Source: Gyromitra esculenta (lineage: Eukaryota > Ascomycota > Pezizomycetes > Pezizales > Discinaceae). Taken from it: DNA of 64,000 nucleotides. Below, piece by piece: positions 48,253 to 59,850 of the stretch. The DNA is taken from contig JBCAML010000003.1 in NCBI GenBank assembly GCA_038503075.1, positions 3,038,001-3,102,000 of the forward strand, given 5' to 3'. The notes beneath the pieces were generated by a model. The model saw only the letters and a program-made list of their open reading frames with translations. It was not told where the DNA came from and did not search any database. A program made the position numbers and the translations under genes. The stretch's first letter is position 1. Each line of letters begins with the position of its first letter.

Positions 48253-48525
48253 AGTATCCGTTTTATGTTATAGCTGTATAGCTAGATGAAAGTTTTGTGT
48301 CTTGTTACTGCCGTGATCCTCCGATACATATGATGAATGAGGGGTGACAGCGGGGTCATCATGGGTATCTTGAAGCTCTGACCACTTGGAAGGCGCCAGG
48401 CACAATCCCTGATCTTATTACTATTTCCATCTTGCCAGATCCCGTCTCCAGAAATCTGCTCGTAAATTCTCTCCGGATTCCACCCCCCCCGAGCTATCGT
48501 AAACTGGCCTTTTTTCCTTCGCATC
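48253..48525. promoter_or_regulatory. Divergent promoter of gmf1 and hsbp1
   Basis: 273 bases between the two divergent start codons. A short cytosine run (accccccccga, near 48482-48491) and pyrimidine tracts lie upstream of hsbp1. No other feature recognised. Confidence 0.45.
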
Positions 48526-48846
48526 ATGACCAACGAACCTGCCAAAACTGATACTCCCGCCACAAACGTCCAGGACACCTCCACCGTAAGCCCATCCCAG
48601 TCACAAACCTCTCCTGAAATTCATACCTCTGCAGGTTAATAGAAGCTGACATTATTTAAACGTGTATAGCTCTCCGAGGACGCGCCAGGCGAGCTGACGG
48701 CAGTGGTAGACGAATTGCTCGACAGTCTAAGTACAAAGTTCGCGAGCGTTTCTAGCGAGATTTTTGAGAAGATTGAGGCTATGAGCAAGCGGTTGGATGC
48801 GATGGAAGCCAGTCTGCAGCAGTCGAGCACGCCAACACCAAAATAA
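48526..48846 (+). CDS. hsbp1: Heat shock factor-binding protein 1 family, coiled coil
   Basis: Two predicted exons, 48526-48585 and 48670-48846, give 78 residues. The conserved HSBP1 core reads ELTAVVDELLDSLSTKF, EIFEKIEAMSKRLDAMEASL. The heptad pattern of Leu, Val, Ile and Met makes a single amphipathic coiled coil that trimerises. HSBP1 binds the trimer region of heat shock factor in animals; its function in fungi is less clear. Short Thr/Asp/Ser N-terminus; the sequence ends TPTPK-stop. Too small and split to show as one frame, but the splice is clear and the core match is good. Confidence 0.9.
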
Positions 48847-49675
48847 AGACTTGTTATGGGAATCTTCTTTATAGAAGGTAAAATGGGCAACCGTCGACAC
48901 TACGTGCATTTACATATCTTCCTGGATGCTGGTTGCTGGCTCCTATATAATGGGGGAGAATGTTGTGGATGATAGACCTTGGATAGGGAAGAAAGGGTTT
49001 CCTCAAGCGCGTGTGGAGTATTGCGGGTTTCTTTTCTTTTCTGCAAGGAGCTCCCATAGAGGAAGATTGCCATACATTTTTACTATTACATGCAGTCACA
49101 TGTAGCATCAGAATACCGACTCCACTTCATATATTAATCCTATATCTGCTCGACAGTGAAACTAAGGAGGAATCGTGGGATTTATTACAGGCAACATGTA
49201 TTCCCATACCTAGATTCAGGATACACATATAGAACTGTATTTAGGTCTTCATGGTAGAATGGGAACCTACGAATCTATCGTACATTTAGCTACATGTATG
49301 CACGAGGTTCCACTAACCTCGACGCAAATATTCTACCGGTCGCTTGGGAAATCTGGCCAAATCTGCTATGAAATACATGCAGTAAGTATAAAAAGATTTG
49401 TAGTCTTGTTGCGAGGTCTGATGGCGAAACTAAAGGGCTTGAGATTGGATGGGGTTCAAATGTGATTTACAATTCATAGTACTATGTATACGTCAATTCT
49501 ACAGTACATAGAATTCAACTTCGGTCTTGATGTGTCTAGAAAATAAATGAGGGGAAAAGATATCAAATGCTCTTATGATTAACCTGAATGTCCGTCTACG
49601 TCTAAATCGCCAGTTGGGTATCTAATAGTACGGAAGAAAACATTTACCTGCTTTTTTGTGTTATCATTTCAGTGC
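48847..49675. other. Intergenic region between hsbp1 and dic1
   Basis: Both neighbours converge here. About 830 bases with one TACATGTA (49291) and near-variants at 49090-49110. No coding exon recognised. Confidence 0.4.
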
Positions 49676-51254
49676 CTACAAACCCGTGCTCTCCGATTTA
49701 TCTTCATGCAACCACCGCCACACCTTTTTATGTTGCTCTAATGCAATAAAGGTTAGGATAGTATGGGGCCTATTTTTCACGGATCAGTAGGGACCAATGC
49801 GACTTCTTGGAATGGATAACCCCTACCCTAACCTCATGAAGCTCGGTACCCACCCCCTAAACATCCAGCTCACCCCCTCCTTCCTCGTGATATCCGTCAA
49901 CAAATGTACGATCCCATGAGTATCGTGGCTTGTCATGACTCTTGTCTTGATAACATCAGCGGGAGAACAAATTGTGGTCGCCACAAGCCCACTCAGCAGA
50001 GACGCAGTGAAATGCGTCCATACACCATCCGCAAAAAACGGCGCCAATAGTAAATACGATTTAAATTGATCATACGTTGCTAACTGCGCAGCCGTCATGA
50101 GCGTCGCACGGAGCGTGTTAGGCCAGATACCGCGGAAAAGGGAGCGCGGACCCTCTTCCCGTGCCATACCTGTACGTAAAAATATCAGAACACGAAAGTT
50201 CCGGGAAAGTCGCTGTATAAACTGGCGAAATATAACCCACTAAGTGTGGCAAATTTCCTGTGGCCCTGCTCCTGTTTGACGCCCAAGCCATTGAGTCATA
50301 TTTCGCCAGTTTATAACGCATGAGAGGACATACGGATGAGGCCATCCAGGGCATTCTTATAATTGCGCCGTTTTTCAGGCGGATTGGCGCGATCTTGTTG
50401 CATGCGGACGTTTATTATGTCTGCTGGGTTGCCGGCAGCACCGCCAACCCACCCTGATGCTGAGGCCATTGCTACCAGTTTTATGAATGAGGGTTTTTCA
50501 TTGTTGTGGGTGAAATTGGTCTTAAGTTTTTCGTAGACACCAAAGCGGGTGGTCGAGTATGTTGCTATACGTTCACCATGTCAGTAATTGGTCCGGAAAT
50601 TTGGTATGGTATGTGAATTTCTGACCTTGCCGTAGCAGGCTCGCGGAAAGCTATCAAAATACGTGTTAGGAAAAAGGCATCCCAAAAATTACCAAACCCT
50701 TCATGGATCGTACCAAGACCTACCCCACTGTACAACGCCAGAAATCCTAGAGGGTGGCGGAGTTTGTGTTAGATTATTTCTTTGATCGGATCAAGGTATT
50801 CACAGTTGCCAATTCTAGTAAGCAATTGCTCTCAAACCTCCGAGAAGCTCTCACTATCATGCCGTGTCTCCGAAACTTACATTCCGGAAAAGCTCAACTG
50901 TGGATGTCCCCAATACATGAGTTCTAGAATGCCTTTCGTACCTTCATGACGCGCGACATTGACAAGTGTTCCGAGCATTGTAAGATTCACACCAGGAACT
51001 TTCGCGGCTGTTTGCAGGCGTACCTATAGACTCACCCAATCGATCAGTTTGATGTCTAAAGTAGTTGTTGGGAACGTTGTGTATACACACTTTGACAAGA
51101 TCTCTATCAATCCAAAAATATCAGCGCCCAAATTCAAGTATCTGTTCTGTTTTTGAGATACCAATACATACAGGGGATGCGTAACGAGCGCGGCTATACA
51201 ACTCGAGCTGCCACCAAGCCAGAACGGATAAGTTTGGTTTTTTTTTGTCGACAT
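49676..51254 (-). CDS. dic1: Mitochondrial dicarboxylate carrier
   Basis: Eight predicted exons: 51254-51172, 51103-51091, 51023-50942, 50746-50724, 50650-50626, 50564-50334, 50169-49827 and 49769-49676, giving 297 residues, the family's usual length. Start MSTKKNQTYPFWLGGSSSC; an in-frame ATG at 51266 is 4 codons upstream. Carrier signatures: THPLDLVKVRLQT (the first needs the 13-nt exon 2), NPADIINVRMQQDRANPPEK and SPADVIKTRVM, one per repeat; ATYSTTRFGVYEKLK is DIC-typical. It exchanges malate or succinate for phosphate across the inner membrane. Seven introns in a 300-residue gene, three exons of 25 nt or less. The intron at 50170-50333 contains a foldback element. Confidence 0.93.
50216..50315. 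mobile_element. Small foldback element inside a dic1 intron
   Basis: 18-base perfect inverted arms at 50216-50233 and 50298-50315 (tataaactggcgaaatat) enclose 64 bases. The intron is about 164 nt, longer than most here, and mostly consists of this element. Splice sites of the intron are intact. May be a MITE or a stem used in the pre-mRNA. Confidence 0.65.
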
Positions 51255-53107
51255 CTTTTTGTCCATTGTGGGGGGTTTTTTTTAATTATAAATATGGAAT
51301 GAAGAGAGTTGCACGTGAGCGGTGCCCTGCTTAGAGCGTTGCCGGATCATCGGGATCGGAAGATTTTGTCAGGGGGACTACTCGATGCGTGCGTAGGGCT
51401 TAGGGCTGAATCTGGCATGAGATGAGAGTGAGTGAGTGGCTGTGACTGAGCAAGGTGTCTTGGAGCAGTAGCTGTCATTAGTTCAATTGATGTCTATAAT
51501 TTTCTCTTGGGGTATTTCTGGGATTTATTATAGAGATTGCTTCTTAATCTCTTTGCTGCTGGGGTTCACCTTGGTGTACTTTTTACCGCAACAGTGCTCC
51601 CGAATGTAGGTTCTGTGTGGCGAGAGATGGCCTTCTCTACTGTCTCAGGGCGTGCTTACTCTAATCCTAACGAGTGATCTTTTACGAGCCATAAATGCAC
51701 CCGTATTTGCTATCTCTAAACTCTAGGCGATGAGTGCGCTATGGGTGTTAGGTAAATGACTATTATCCTTTTGACCGTAATAACGCTGTACCTGGCCGCA
51801 ATTTTTTATTGGCCCATAACTCAACAATACTGAATTTTTTTAAGGCAAATTAACACGTAATAGTTATGATTGACATAGTTAAATTACAATATTTTACCTG
51901 CTGCTCTGATAGATTGAGATGGCTGGAACTGGGATTTTTGCCCTGAAAATGGCTCCCAAACTCTAGTCTCGCAATCAGATGTTCATTCGCTAAACCCAGG
52001 GTATTTGGTGGAGCTCCTACAATCCGTCAACACCCAATATGGAAAAGGATTGTTACGTGACAAGTCGGCTGCGAGACTACATGTGAGTATTTAGCACCAC
52101 TACTCCATCGCCTGTAGCCCAAATACTCCAATTATTTTCTGGTCTAGCTAATACCTGTTGGTAGAGTTAGTGCATACTTCTCTAATGATTTTATTAACTT
52201 TAAAAGCTTAAGGTGTAGTTATTGTTGTTGGATAGGCTGAGGTTGCTTAGCAGAGGGATCTCCCAGATTCTTTAATAGTAGCTAGTAATTTGAATTAATT
52301 GATCAAAATATTTGGTATTATTGTTTTTGTATATTCAAACCCTGTAATCCGAAATTCTAGCTTATTTGCGACGGTTCTGGGAGCCCAAGGGGTCGCGGAG
52401 ATGCCGTGGGAGCACCCTTTCTTCGGCCAGAAACTGTTTGAAAGACCTCTCCCTGGTTTAGCTGAAAGGTCAGTGTTCAGCAGCCAATCTGAAACCATAG
52501 AGCATAGCACAACTTCCATACCAAAAAATGTTACCAGCTTTTGCACGAAAAAGCAAGCGTCTAGAGGCAATCCGAAAGCACAGATTTTCACTCCCGGACG
52601 AGAGCAGGAATAAGAGTTTAAGGACGCTTAGATTCTAGAAGTGCATAATCCCCAGATACTAGAGAAAAGTTCAATAGAGGTCCCTAGTATTCTATATTAA
52701 GTATATACTGATATGGCGAGGACTGCTAAACCAGAGGACCAAGTGGCTGATTGGATGAACCTCGTACAGCAATGGCTTGCCACTGTTTCTCATCGCGATG
52801 ATAGGACAGGAAGTGGGGGATAAGGTCTTGGCAAGTCACGTGGTGATAGTCAATTAGCATGGAAACGAAAAAAAACCCTTTCAAGCGCGAGGAACAATTT
52901 TTGCCCCGCGACAGCTCAAGTTGCCTCAATTGATACATAATCAATTCTGGACCCACTGTCCAACTACCCTCATTTCATTCTCTCTTTATATTCTTCATCC
53001 CCCTCATCTCTCCCCAACCCCCTTCCCATCCCCCCATCCACAGCTGCGAGTCCAGCCCCAACGAGAGTGTGTGTGAGATATACAAAAATATCTCGTTATC
53101 ATTGAAC
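51255..53107. other. Intergenic region between dic1 and rpo41
   Basis: 1.85 kb upstream of both genes, which diverge. A plus-strand frame at 52299-52613 (104 codons) has no recognisable domain. From 52970 to 53060 the plus strand is pyrimidine-rich (cccccatccacag), the likely rpo41 leader. Nothing else seen. Confidence 0.4.
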
Positions 53108-56100
53108 ATGCTTGTGTGGGCTGCGAGTAAACGAGTCCCCCGCGACATCTTACGAACAAATCTACGTCCTGCTTCATATCCAGATACTTTATTTCTCCCT
53201 TGGCTTGCTCCTTCGCAACAGCGATATCTCCAGAGTCGCCGAAATACTGAATCACATTCAAGTTCTCTCAAGCCTCATGGCGCAAATTTCCTAAGCTCAA
53301 CAAATTGCAAATATTCGACCGCCACCTCCCCTGCCAAAGCAGCAGCAGAAGCCCATGCAACTGTTCGGATTCCTGACTATTATGGCCCACCTCAGTACCC
53401 ATCCCATGGCCAGGGCCTTCAGCAATTCATATCACCTGTTGACCCCACAAAAGTTATTATCCTAGACACCCCCGAAAATGAAGAAGTCGAGCGGCGGGGT
53501 AGGATGGATAAGGGTGAACTCCTTGCGCTGTTTGATGCATGTCTGACCACTGGCCATCTCGTCCGCGCGCATTTGATGTTGTCACAGATGTCGTCAATGA
53601 TGGATAAGGACTCGCCGATCCTGATCAATGGGCATAATGCTTTCTTGCGGGCACTGTTGGATAAAGCCAATGAACCTCAGGATTTGAAGGTGTTCTTCAT
53701 GTGGTATGAGGATAAGATGAAGGCACAGTTTAATATTGCAGGGAATGCTACGACTTTCGCGTTGCTGCTTAAGGCGAGTTTGAAATACAATCCATCAGAG
53801 GGGCAGAAATATCTCGAACAATACGTTGGAATCTGGAGGGGAACAGGTCAAGGAATTGGGGATGTGTTGGTACTGCCAATTTTAACAGATGAGGAAGTTA
53901 TCAAAATTGCAAAGGTATGCATCTATCAGTCCAAGCATTCGTCGGGTTTGAATATCTCAACTGAGATTTTCAGATCTGCCAACTCAAAATCTCCGAACTC
54001 CACGAAACCGACCGACCTCTTCTTGAGGAACCCGCCGCTTATCGCCGCTCTACCGAAACACTCCCTAATATCAAGTCTGTTGCCACGAAAGGTACTGGGC
54101 TTGCTGCTATCCAGCAATCCCTTCGCTCCCTCATCGACCCCGAGCATATGCCACAACAATACTCGATCAACGGTAAAGAGGATCTTGCGATTCAATTGGA
54201 GCGTCAGAGACTTCTTGAGGAAGATGCATTCTCGTCCGCTCAAGAGCGCTGGAAAAAAGACCACGATGCAATGGCAGCTCGTGGTGTGCTATCAGTTCAC
54301 CAGTCTCTCAACTCTTTACTCTGGGAATGGCACCAAGCTTTTGTTCCGCTAATTACAGAGGAGATTGCCCGAGTCCGTATCGCTGAGAAAGACGTCCAGC
54401 GTTCACCGGGCGCCCAAGAGCGCTGCCTTTACGGTCCGTTCTTGCGGCTTTTGCCTGCGGAAAAGATTGCAGCGATCGTGATGGTCGAGCTGTTGAAAAC
54501 GCATAATTCCGCTTCGCACACAGGACTGAAGACATCCCGGGCGGTGATGCATATAGGGAATATGCTTGAGGCAGAATATCTAGCGCAAGAGATTCAGAAG
54601 AAGAAGAATGCAATCTTGTTTCGGCACGTTAAGAACAAGGATAAGCTGGCGGATCTCTTTCAGAACGATAGGAGTGCATGGGAATCGGCAATTAAGCGAG
54701 CAAGAGCGGGCGTGCCGCCTGAATCTGTAGATGAAATTTTACCTGAGTGGCCAGTGACGGTGAAAGCAAAAGTAGGTTCCTATCAATGTCGGTTTTTTCT
54801 TTTTGGGATAAAACTATAAGGATATTTACTGATCTAAATTTTTCGCTGTAGCTGGGTGCAGTCCTTTTAACAATGCTCTTACATTGCGCCAAAGCCCCCG
54901 TTATCGCTAGTTCCCACTCTAGCGGCGAATCGGTCTCCCTCGGTCTCCCTGCATTTTACCACACCTACCAATTTGTTAAAGGCAAAAAACTTGGGGTGAT
55001 TAAGCTCGACCCAAGTCTGCTAAAACGCCTTGGAACCGAGGATCTCAGGCAAGGCATCCTTGGTCGTCTCCTTCCAATGGTCGTAAAACCACGCGACTGG
55101 CTGAGCTGGAACGAGGGTGGGTACTTCTATACACAGTCGCAGGCTGTGCGAACTAAGAACTCACGGGAGCAGAAGAAGTATGTCCAAACTGCGAGTGATA
55201 GGGGTGATCTAGCACAACTGTTTGCGTCACTGGATGTCTTGGGGAGAACTGCTTGGAGGATCAACCGCCAGGTGTTTGATGTGGTGGTGGATGTGTGGAA
55301 TAGTGAACAAGAGTTTGCGGAGATTCCTGCTGCCACAAAGGAGATTGTGCTGCCACCGGAACCACCGGTGACCGACGATCCAAGAGTTAGATTTAAATGG
55401 CTAGAGCAGGTGAAGACAATTAGGAGCGATATAAAGAATAACCACAGTCAAAGGTGTAGTGTGAATTTTAAGGTGGAAATTGCGAGAGCTGTAAGTCCTA
55501 TATATCTACGCAGTTTTTCTAGTGACAATGATCATTGATAGAACTGTAGTTCTTGTTTGACAGATTCTATTTCCCTCACAACGTGGATTTCCGCGGCCGC
55601 GCATATCCGATCCCCCCAAACTTAAATCACATTGGCGACGACCTTTCCCGAGGCCTCTTGATGTTTGATGAAGGCAAGGAACTTGGCGAGACAGGACTGC
55701 GATGGCTTAAAATTCATCTCTCCAACCTTTGCGGTGTTGATAAAGTTTCCTTCGATGATCGAGAGCGCTTTGCAGATGATCATATAGAAGATATTATCGA
55801 CTCTGCAAATAGCCCCCTTGACGGGAAAAGGTGGTGGTTAAAGGCCGAAGATCCCTGGCAGGCTCTTGCTGTTTGCTTCGCACTCAAGGATGCAACTGCG
55901 ATGGAAGATCCCACCAAGTACGTTTGCAACATCCCAGTTGCGCAGGACGGAACCTGTAATGGATTACAACATTATGCGGCCTTGGGAGGGGACATGATGG
56001 GTGCGCGACAAGTCAACCTTATACCCTCCGATAAACCATCAGACGTTTACACTGGTGTGGCGGATCTCGTCAAAATCGCTGTCAATGAAGATGCTGAGAA

Positions 56101-57561
56101 TGGAAATGAAATGGCGAAACTGCTGAAGGGCGTAATCACTAGGAAGGTTGTCAAACAGACTGTTATGACGAACGTCTACGGTGTTACTTTTATAGGAGCA
56201 AAAACACAAATTGCGAATCAGCTGAAGGAAGTCGAATCTTTGAAAGAATATGCGTTTGACCAAAAGTTCTCGCGACAGTTGATGTCTACCTATCTTACAA
56301 GAAAAGTCTTCGATTCCGTCGCGACTATGTTCTCTGGCGCGAATCAGATTCAGAGCTGGCTAGCTACCTGTGCAAAACGAATTTCACTATCGATATCGCC
56401 ATCTCAGGCAGACTATAAATTCCTAGCTAAGGAACGTGCGGAAGGGATGGAACCTCAAATTAAGGATGAGGTAGTAGAGGAGATAGAGGTGGACGAGAAG
56501 AAGGATGGGGAGGGAGTTAAAGCTAAGAAGGCCAAGAAGAAGAGAGAAATTGAGTTTATGACGAGCGTAGTCTGGACAACCCCTCTCAAACTCCCCGTCG
56601 TACAGCCATACCGTCACGATAAAGTTCAGGTGGTCAGCACAAACCTCCAGAACGTCTATATCACCGATCCCACTGTCATCGATCAGATCAACTCCCGCAA
56701 ACAAATGACGGCCTTCCCACCGAACTTCATCCACTCCCTTGACGCAACCCACATGCTTATGACCGCGATGATGTGTGATAAACAGGGTCTTACATTTGCG
56801 TCCGTTCATGATTCCTTCTGGACACATCCTGGCGACGTCGACACGCTCAATAGAATCATCCGTGAAGCCTTCATTGAGCTACACTCAGGCAACGTCATGC
56901 AAAATCTCAAAGACGAATTTGAGCTCCGCTACAAAGGTTATCGTTACCTTGTCTCCATCTCAAACGATTTACCAATCGCCGCGAGTATCAAGGCGTTGCG
57001 CGCCAAATATGCGCGGGAAGTACTCAAAAAAGCTGGAGGTGGGAATAAGTTGAATCTTACAATGGAAGAAGATCTCGAATGGGAGAGGCAGAGAGACCGA
57101 TTGCTTAACAGCAGCGATGAAGAAGAGCAGGCTCGTGGCATGAAGATGATTACTCCCAGCGTACTTTTGGCGCGTGAGGGTTTGTTCAATAACGTGATCG
57201 AGGACCATGCAGAGGAAGGAGTTGACCCGGAACATGCAGGGGAGATCGATCATGAAGTAGAGGTGGAAAGTCTTGATGCGGTAATGGGTGAAGGGGACAT
57301 CGAGGAGATAGATGAAACTGAGTTCTTGGATGAGGGTGAGAGTAAGAAACTGGAGTCGGAGGCGGCGAAGCAGAAGAAGAAGCTGGCGAACCAAAACCTG
57401 AAAATGACGAATGTGTGGATGCCGTTAGAATTTCCGCCATTACCGGAAAAGGTGAGATCTATAATTTCTCTATTGGAGAATAATGAGCTGACTTTATGTT
57501 CTTTTAATAGGGTGAATTCGATGTTAAGAAGATCGAGAAAAGTCAGTACTTCTTCTCTTAA
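53108..57561 (+). CDS. rpo41: Mitochondrial DNA-directed RNA polymerase (T7-type)
   Basis: Five predicted exons: 53108-53914, 53974-54771, 54852-55490, 55550-57451 and 57511-57561, giving 1398 residues. MLVWAASKRVPRDILRTNLR is a presequence. The pentatricopeptide-like N-terminal domain includes LLALFDACLTTGHLVRAHLM. The polymerase core starts near residue 750 with FDRFYFPHNVDFRGRAYPIP. Motif A: AQDGTCNGLQHYAALGGD; motif B: KQTVMTNVYGVTFIGAK; motif C: ASVHDSFWTHPGD. The catalytic Asp pair, Lys and Tyr are intact. It transcribes mitochondrial DNA with Mtf1. Two charged insertions are odd: Lys/Glu-rich IKDEVVEEIEVDEKKDGEG in the core, and ~150 acidic residues before the end. The 51-nt last exon restores the typical C-terminus FDVKKIEKSQYFFS. 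Confidence 0.96.
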
Positions 57562-59385
57562 GCAAGGGCACTCATGATAAGGCGTTCTATTGTAAAAAAT
57601 CCCCCCCCCTTTTTTTGGAGATCTCCGATCAATTCTTGTTTCAACGGTTCTGCATTTGATCCTGGATAGATAAAAAGCTGGTCATGGTGTATTGCTCTTG
57701 GTAGTTGTGTAAATTCATTTTTCCTTGTTGTATCATATGTGAAAATAAATCTCATACTGGCGGAGGCAGATGATTATTATTGGATAATTAAGACACTGGT
57801 GCTAGCTAGGGCATAGTCGTCGCCTCCACCGATCTTTTCATTTCCAGCATTCTGGGCTATCTTCTGTCGACCAGCTAGTTAGAGGCCTAAACCTTAGGAG
57901 AATGGTGATCAAGTGATCGATTGCGAGAATTGCCGATAAGAAAGATTCAAATAAGAATGAGAGGATGACAATATAGAGTACATGTAGCTACATGTACGTG
58001 CTTCGCAGAGTGTAGTTTACAAAATATCCTACACGTGGCTCTCATTTTCTATTAGATGAAGTGCAAAGAATCCCGGCGCATTAGAGTGTCATCCATCGCC
58101 ATTGACCACATATAATAAGTAGGTAGGTAGCTGAAGGATCTATAATGGTATTCGTATATATTATCATGAGCTCTGGCCTTTTATGTAGCACTTGGTGGAC
58201 TGGGCGAGGTAAAGGGGTGAGACACCTTCTATCACCACATGTCACTTGGGGTCCTAATAACGCCCTTTTTTCCAGGCTCGCTCAGTGGCGGCACGTGTAC
58301 ACGCACAAAAACAAATTTTTCTTTTAGTGTCATTTAATATCAGTTCACGGTTCTGCAAATACTTAATCAAGCTATATCTCTCTGAGCACTGTGATCGTAT
58401 CAGCTAAGAGGACAGACTTACAAGAGAATGCATGGGGGTTTGTGGGAATTGCGAGGCTACAGAAAGAATCCATAACTATCACATCAGCAGATATTTACGT
58501 GTCTAATCGGAGTATCCCATCGTCTGTAGAATCGTGTTTTCGGTTCACCAGTGTCCCTAATTCTTTTTGTAAACAGCAAAAAATGCTACTACACCACCAC
58601 CAACTATAAATTCGTTTAACCTTAGAGGCAAAGAGCATGAATAATAATCAGACTACCTACCTTTTAATTTCAATAATTTTGCAATTTTTTTCGGCTGCAA
58701 AATTTATGCTGGAACATGATGGCATTCTATGCTATGTCTACCTCAGAAGTATTCTGCTTTCTTGATGCTAAAACCTCTATTACTCTCTCAACTCTCAATT
58801 GATTTCTACGAATTTAGCCCTAGTCAGATTGTCTTTTTATACTCTACATTTAGATAGTGCAAAAAACAAAATATAGTCTTGTAAATGATGGTTAATTTTA
58901 AATACAAAATTGTTGCCCAAATCACCACACCAACCCAGGAATTTTGATCATAACACAATTAATATACGAGATAGAAACTTGCACACATGGCAGAATAGCT
59001 TTAGACATATACTAGAAACTTATTTGAAAGCCCCCTCATTATTAGAGGCCTAGAGGTTGAAAGGAAATTAAAAGAAGTGAGAAAAGTAGGCATTTTCGAT
59101 CAAAATTAGAGCCCATGACTGTATATACGCCGAAAATATATTTCAGAACATGGCGACGGGCTTACTCGCCAGTCTCCGTTACAGACCATGGGATACAATA
59201 AACAAAATTATATTACTCTGCGCATAGGCAGACATGTTCACTGCTAATTGAAAAAAGAGAGAGAAAAAGAAAACGAGACTTCAAAGAAATAGATATAAAC
59301 GCCACCAACTTTAAATACAACCAGACTAGATATCTTTTTCTTCTGTGTTAGACTGGAAACGAAAAAAAGGGAAAAGAAAAAAAAA
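57562..59385. other. Gene-free AT-rich region
   Basis: 1.8 kb between the converging ends of rpo41 and the small tail-anchored gene. Contains a run of cytosines then thymines at about 57600-57617, two TACATGTA octamers at 57979-57996 as an inverted pair (tacatgtagctacatgta), and long AT-rich stretches. No gene. Confidence 0.4.
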
Positions 59386-59850
59386 CTATCTGCGCCCAAC
59401 CCGGACGGAGATTCTCTTGCAAGACAAGAGAAGGAAAACAAGAAACAAGAAAACCATCATCCCCTTCATCAGCAAGGTGAACCCATCCTCTATCTGACGG
59501 AGCCCTACAGCATTTCAATTCAGTCAGATTTTTTACGAATATATGAGAAGAAAGAGAGAAAAGAACTTACCGCGGGGCTCGATCGTGTCCATATCGCGTT
59601 TGAAAACGCTGTCTACGTCGAAAACCGGGCCAAGGTCAAGCTCTGGCAGCTGTGGAGGGAATAGAGAGATAGGGAGGGCCAGGGGGAGACGATTCAACTC
59701 GTAAGACTCCTCTATAATTTCTGGCTTCTGGCTCCTAACAAGGGACATGAGCCAGTTGGCAAATCCTTTGCTGCGGAGGGAGGAGGAGAGGATCTCTTTG
59801 GTAGAGATATCCTTATAGTTGCCGTTAAAGAGGATGGGTGTGGGTGCCAT
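59386..59850 (-). CDS. Small predicted tail-anchored protein, function unknown
   Basis: Two predicted exons, 59850-59571 and 59504-59386, give 132 residues. The soluble part starts MAPTPILFNGNYKDISTKEI and contains LRSKGFANWLMSLVRSQKP. Exon 2 encodes a hydrophobic stretch GMMVFLFLVFLLLSC just before a basic tail (KRISVRVGRR-stop), the pattern of a C-terminal tail anchor for ER or outer mitochondrial membrane. Without the splice the frame runs into an unrelated extension. I do not recognise the family. The gtaagt donor and ctgtag acceptor are strong, which supports the gene. Confidence 0.65.

Noticed and set aside
52299..52613. 104-codon plus-strand frame upstream of rpo41
   Set aside because: A second frame of similar size lies on the opposite strand; no family resemblance and no splice context.
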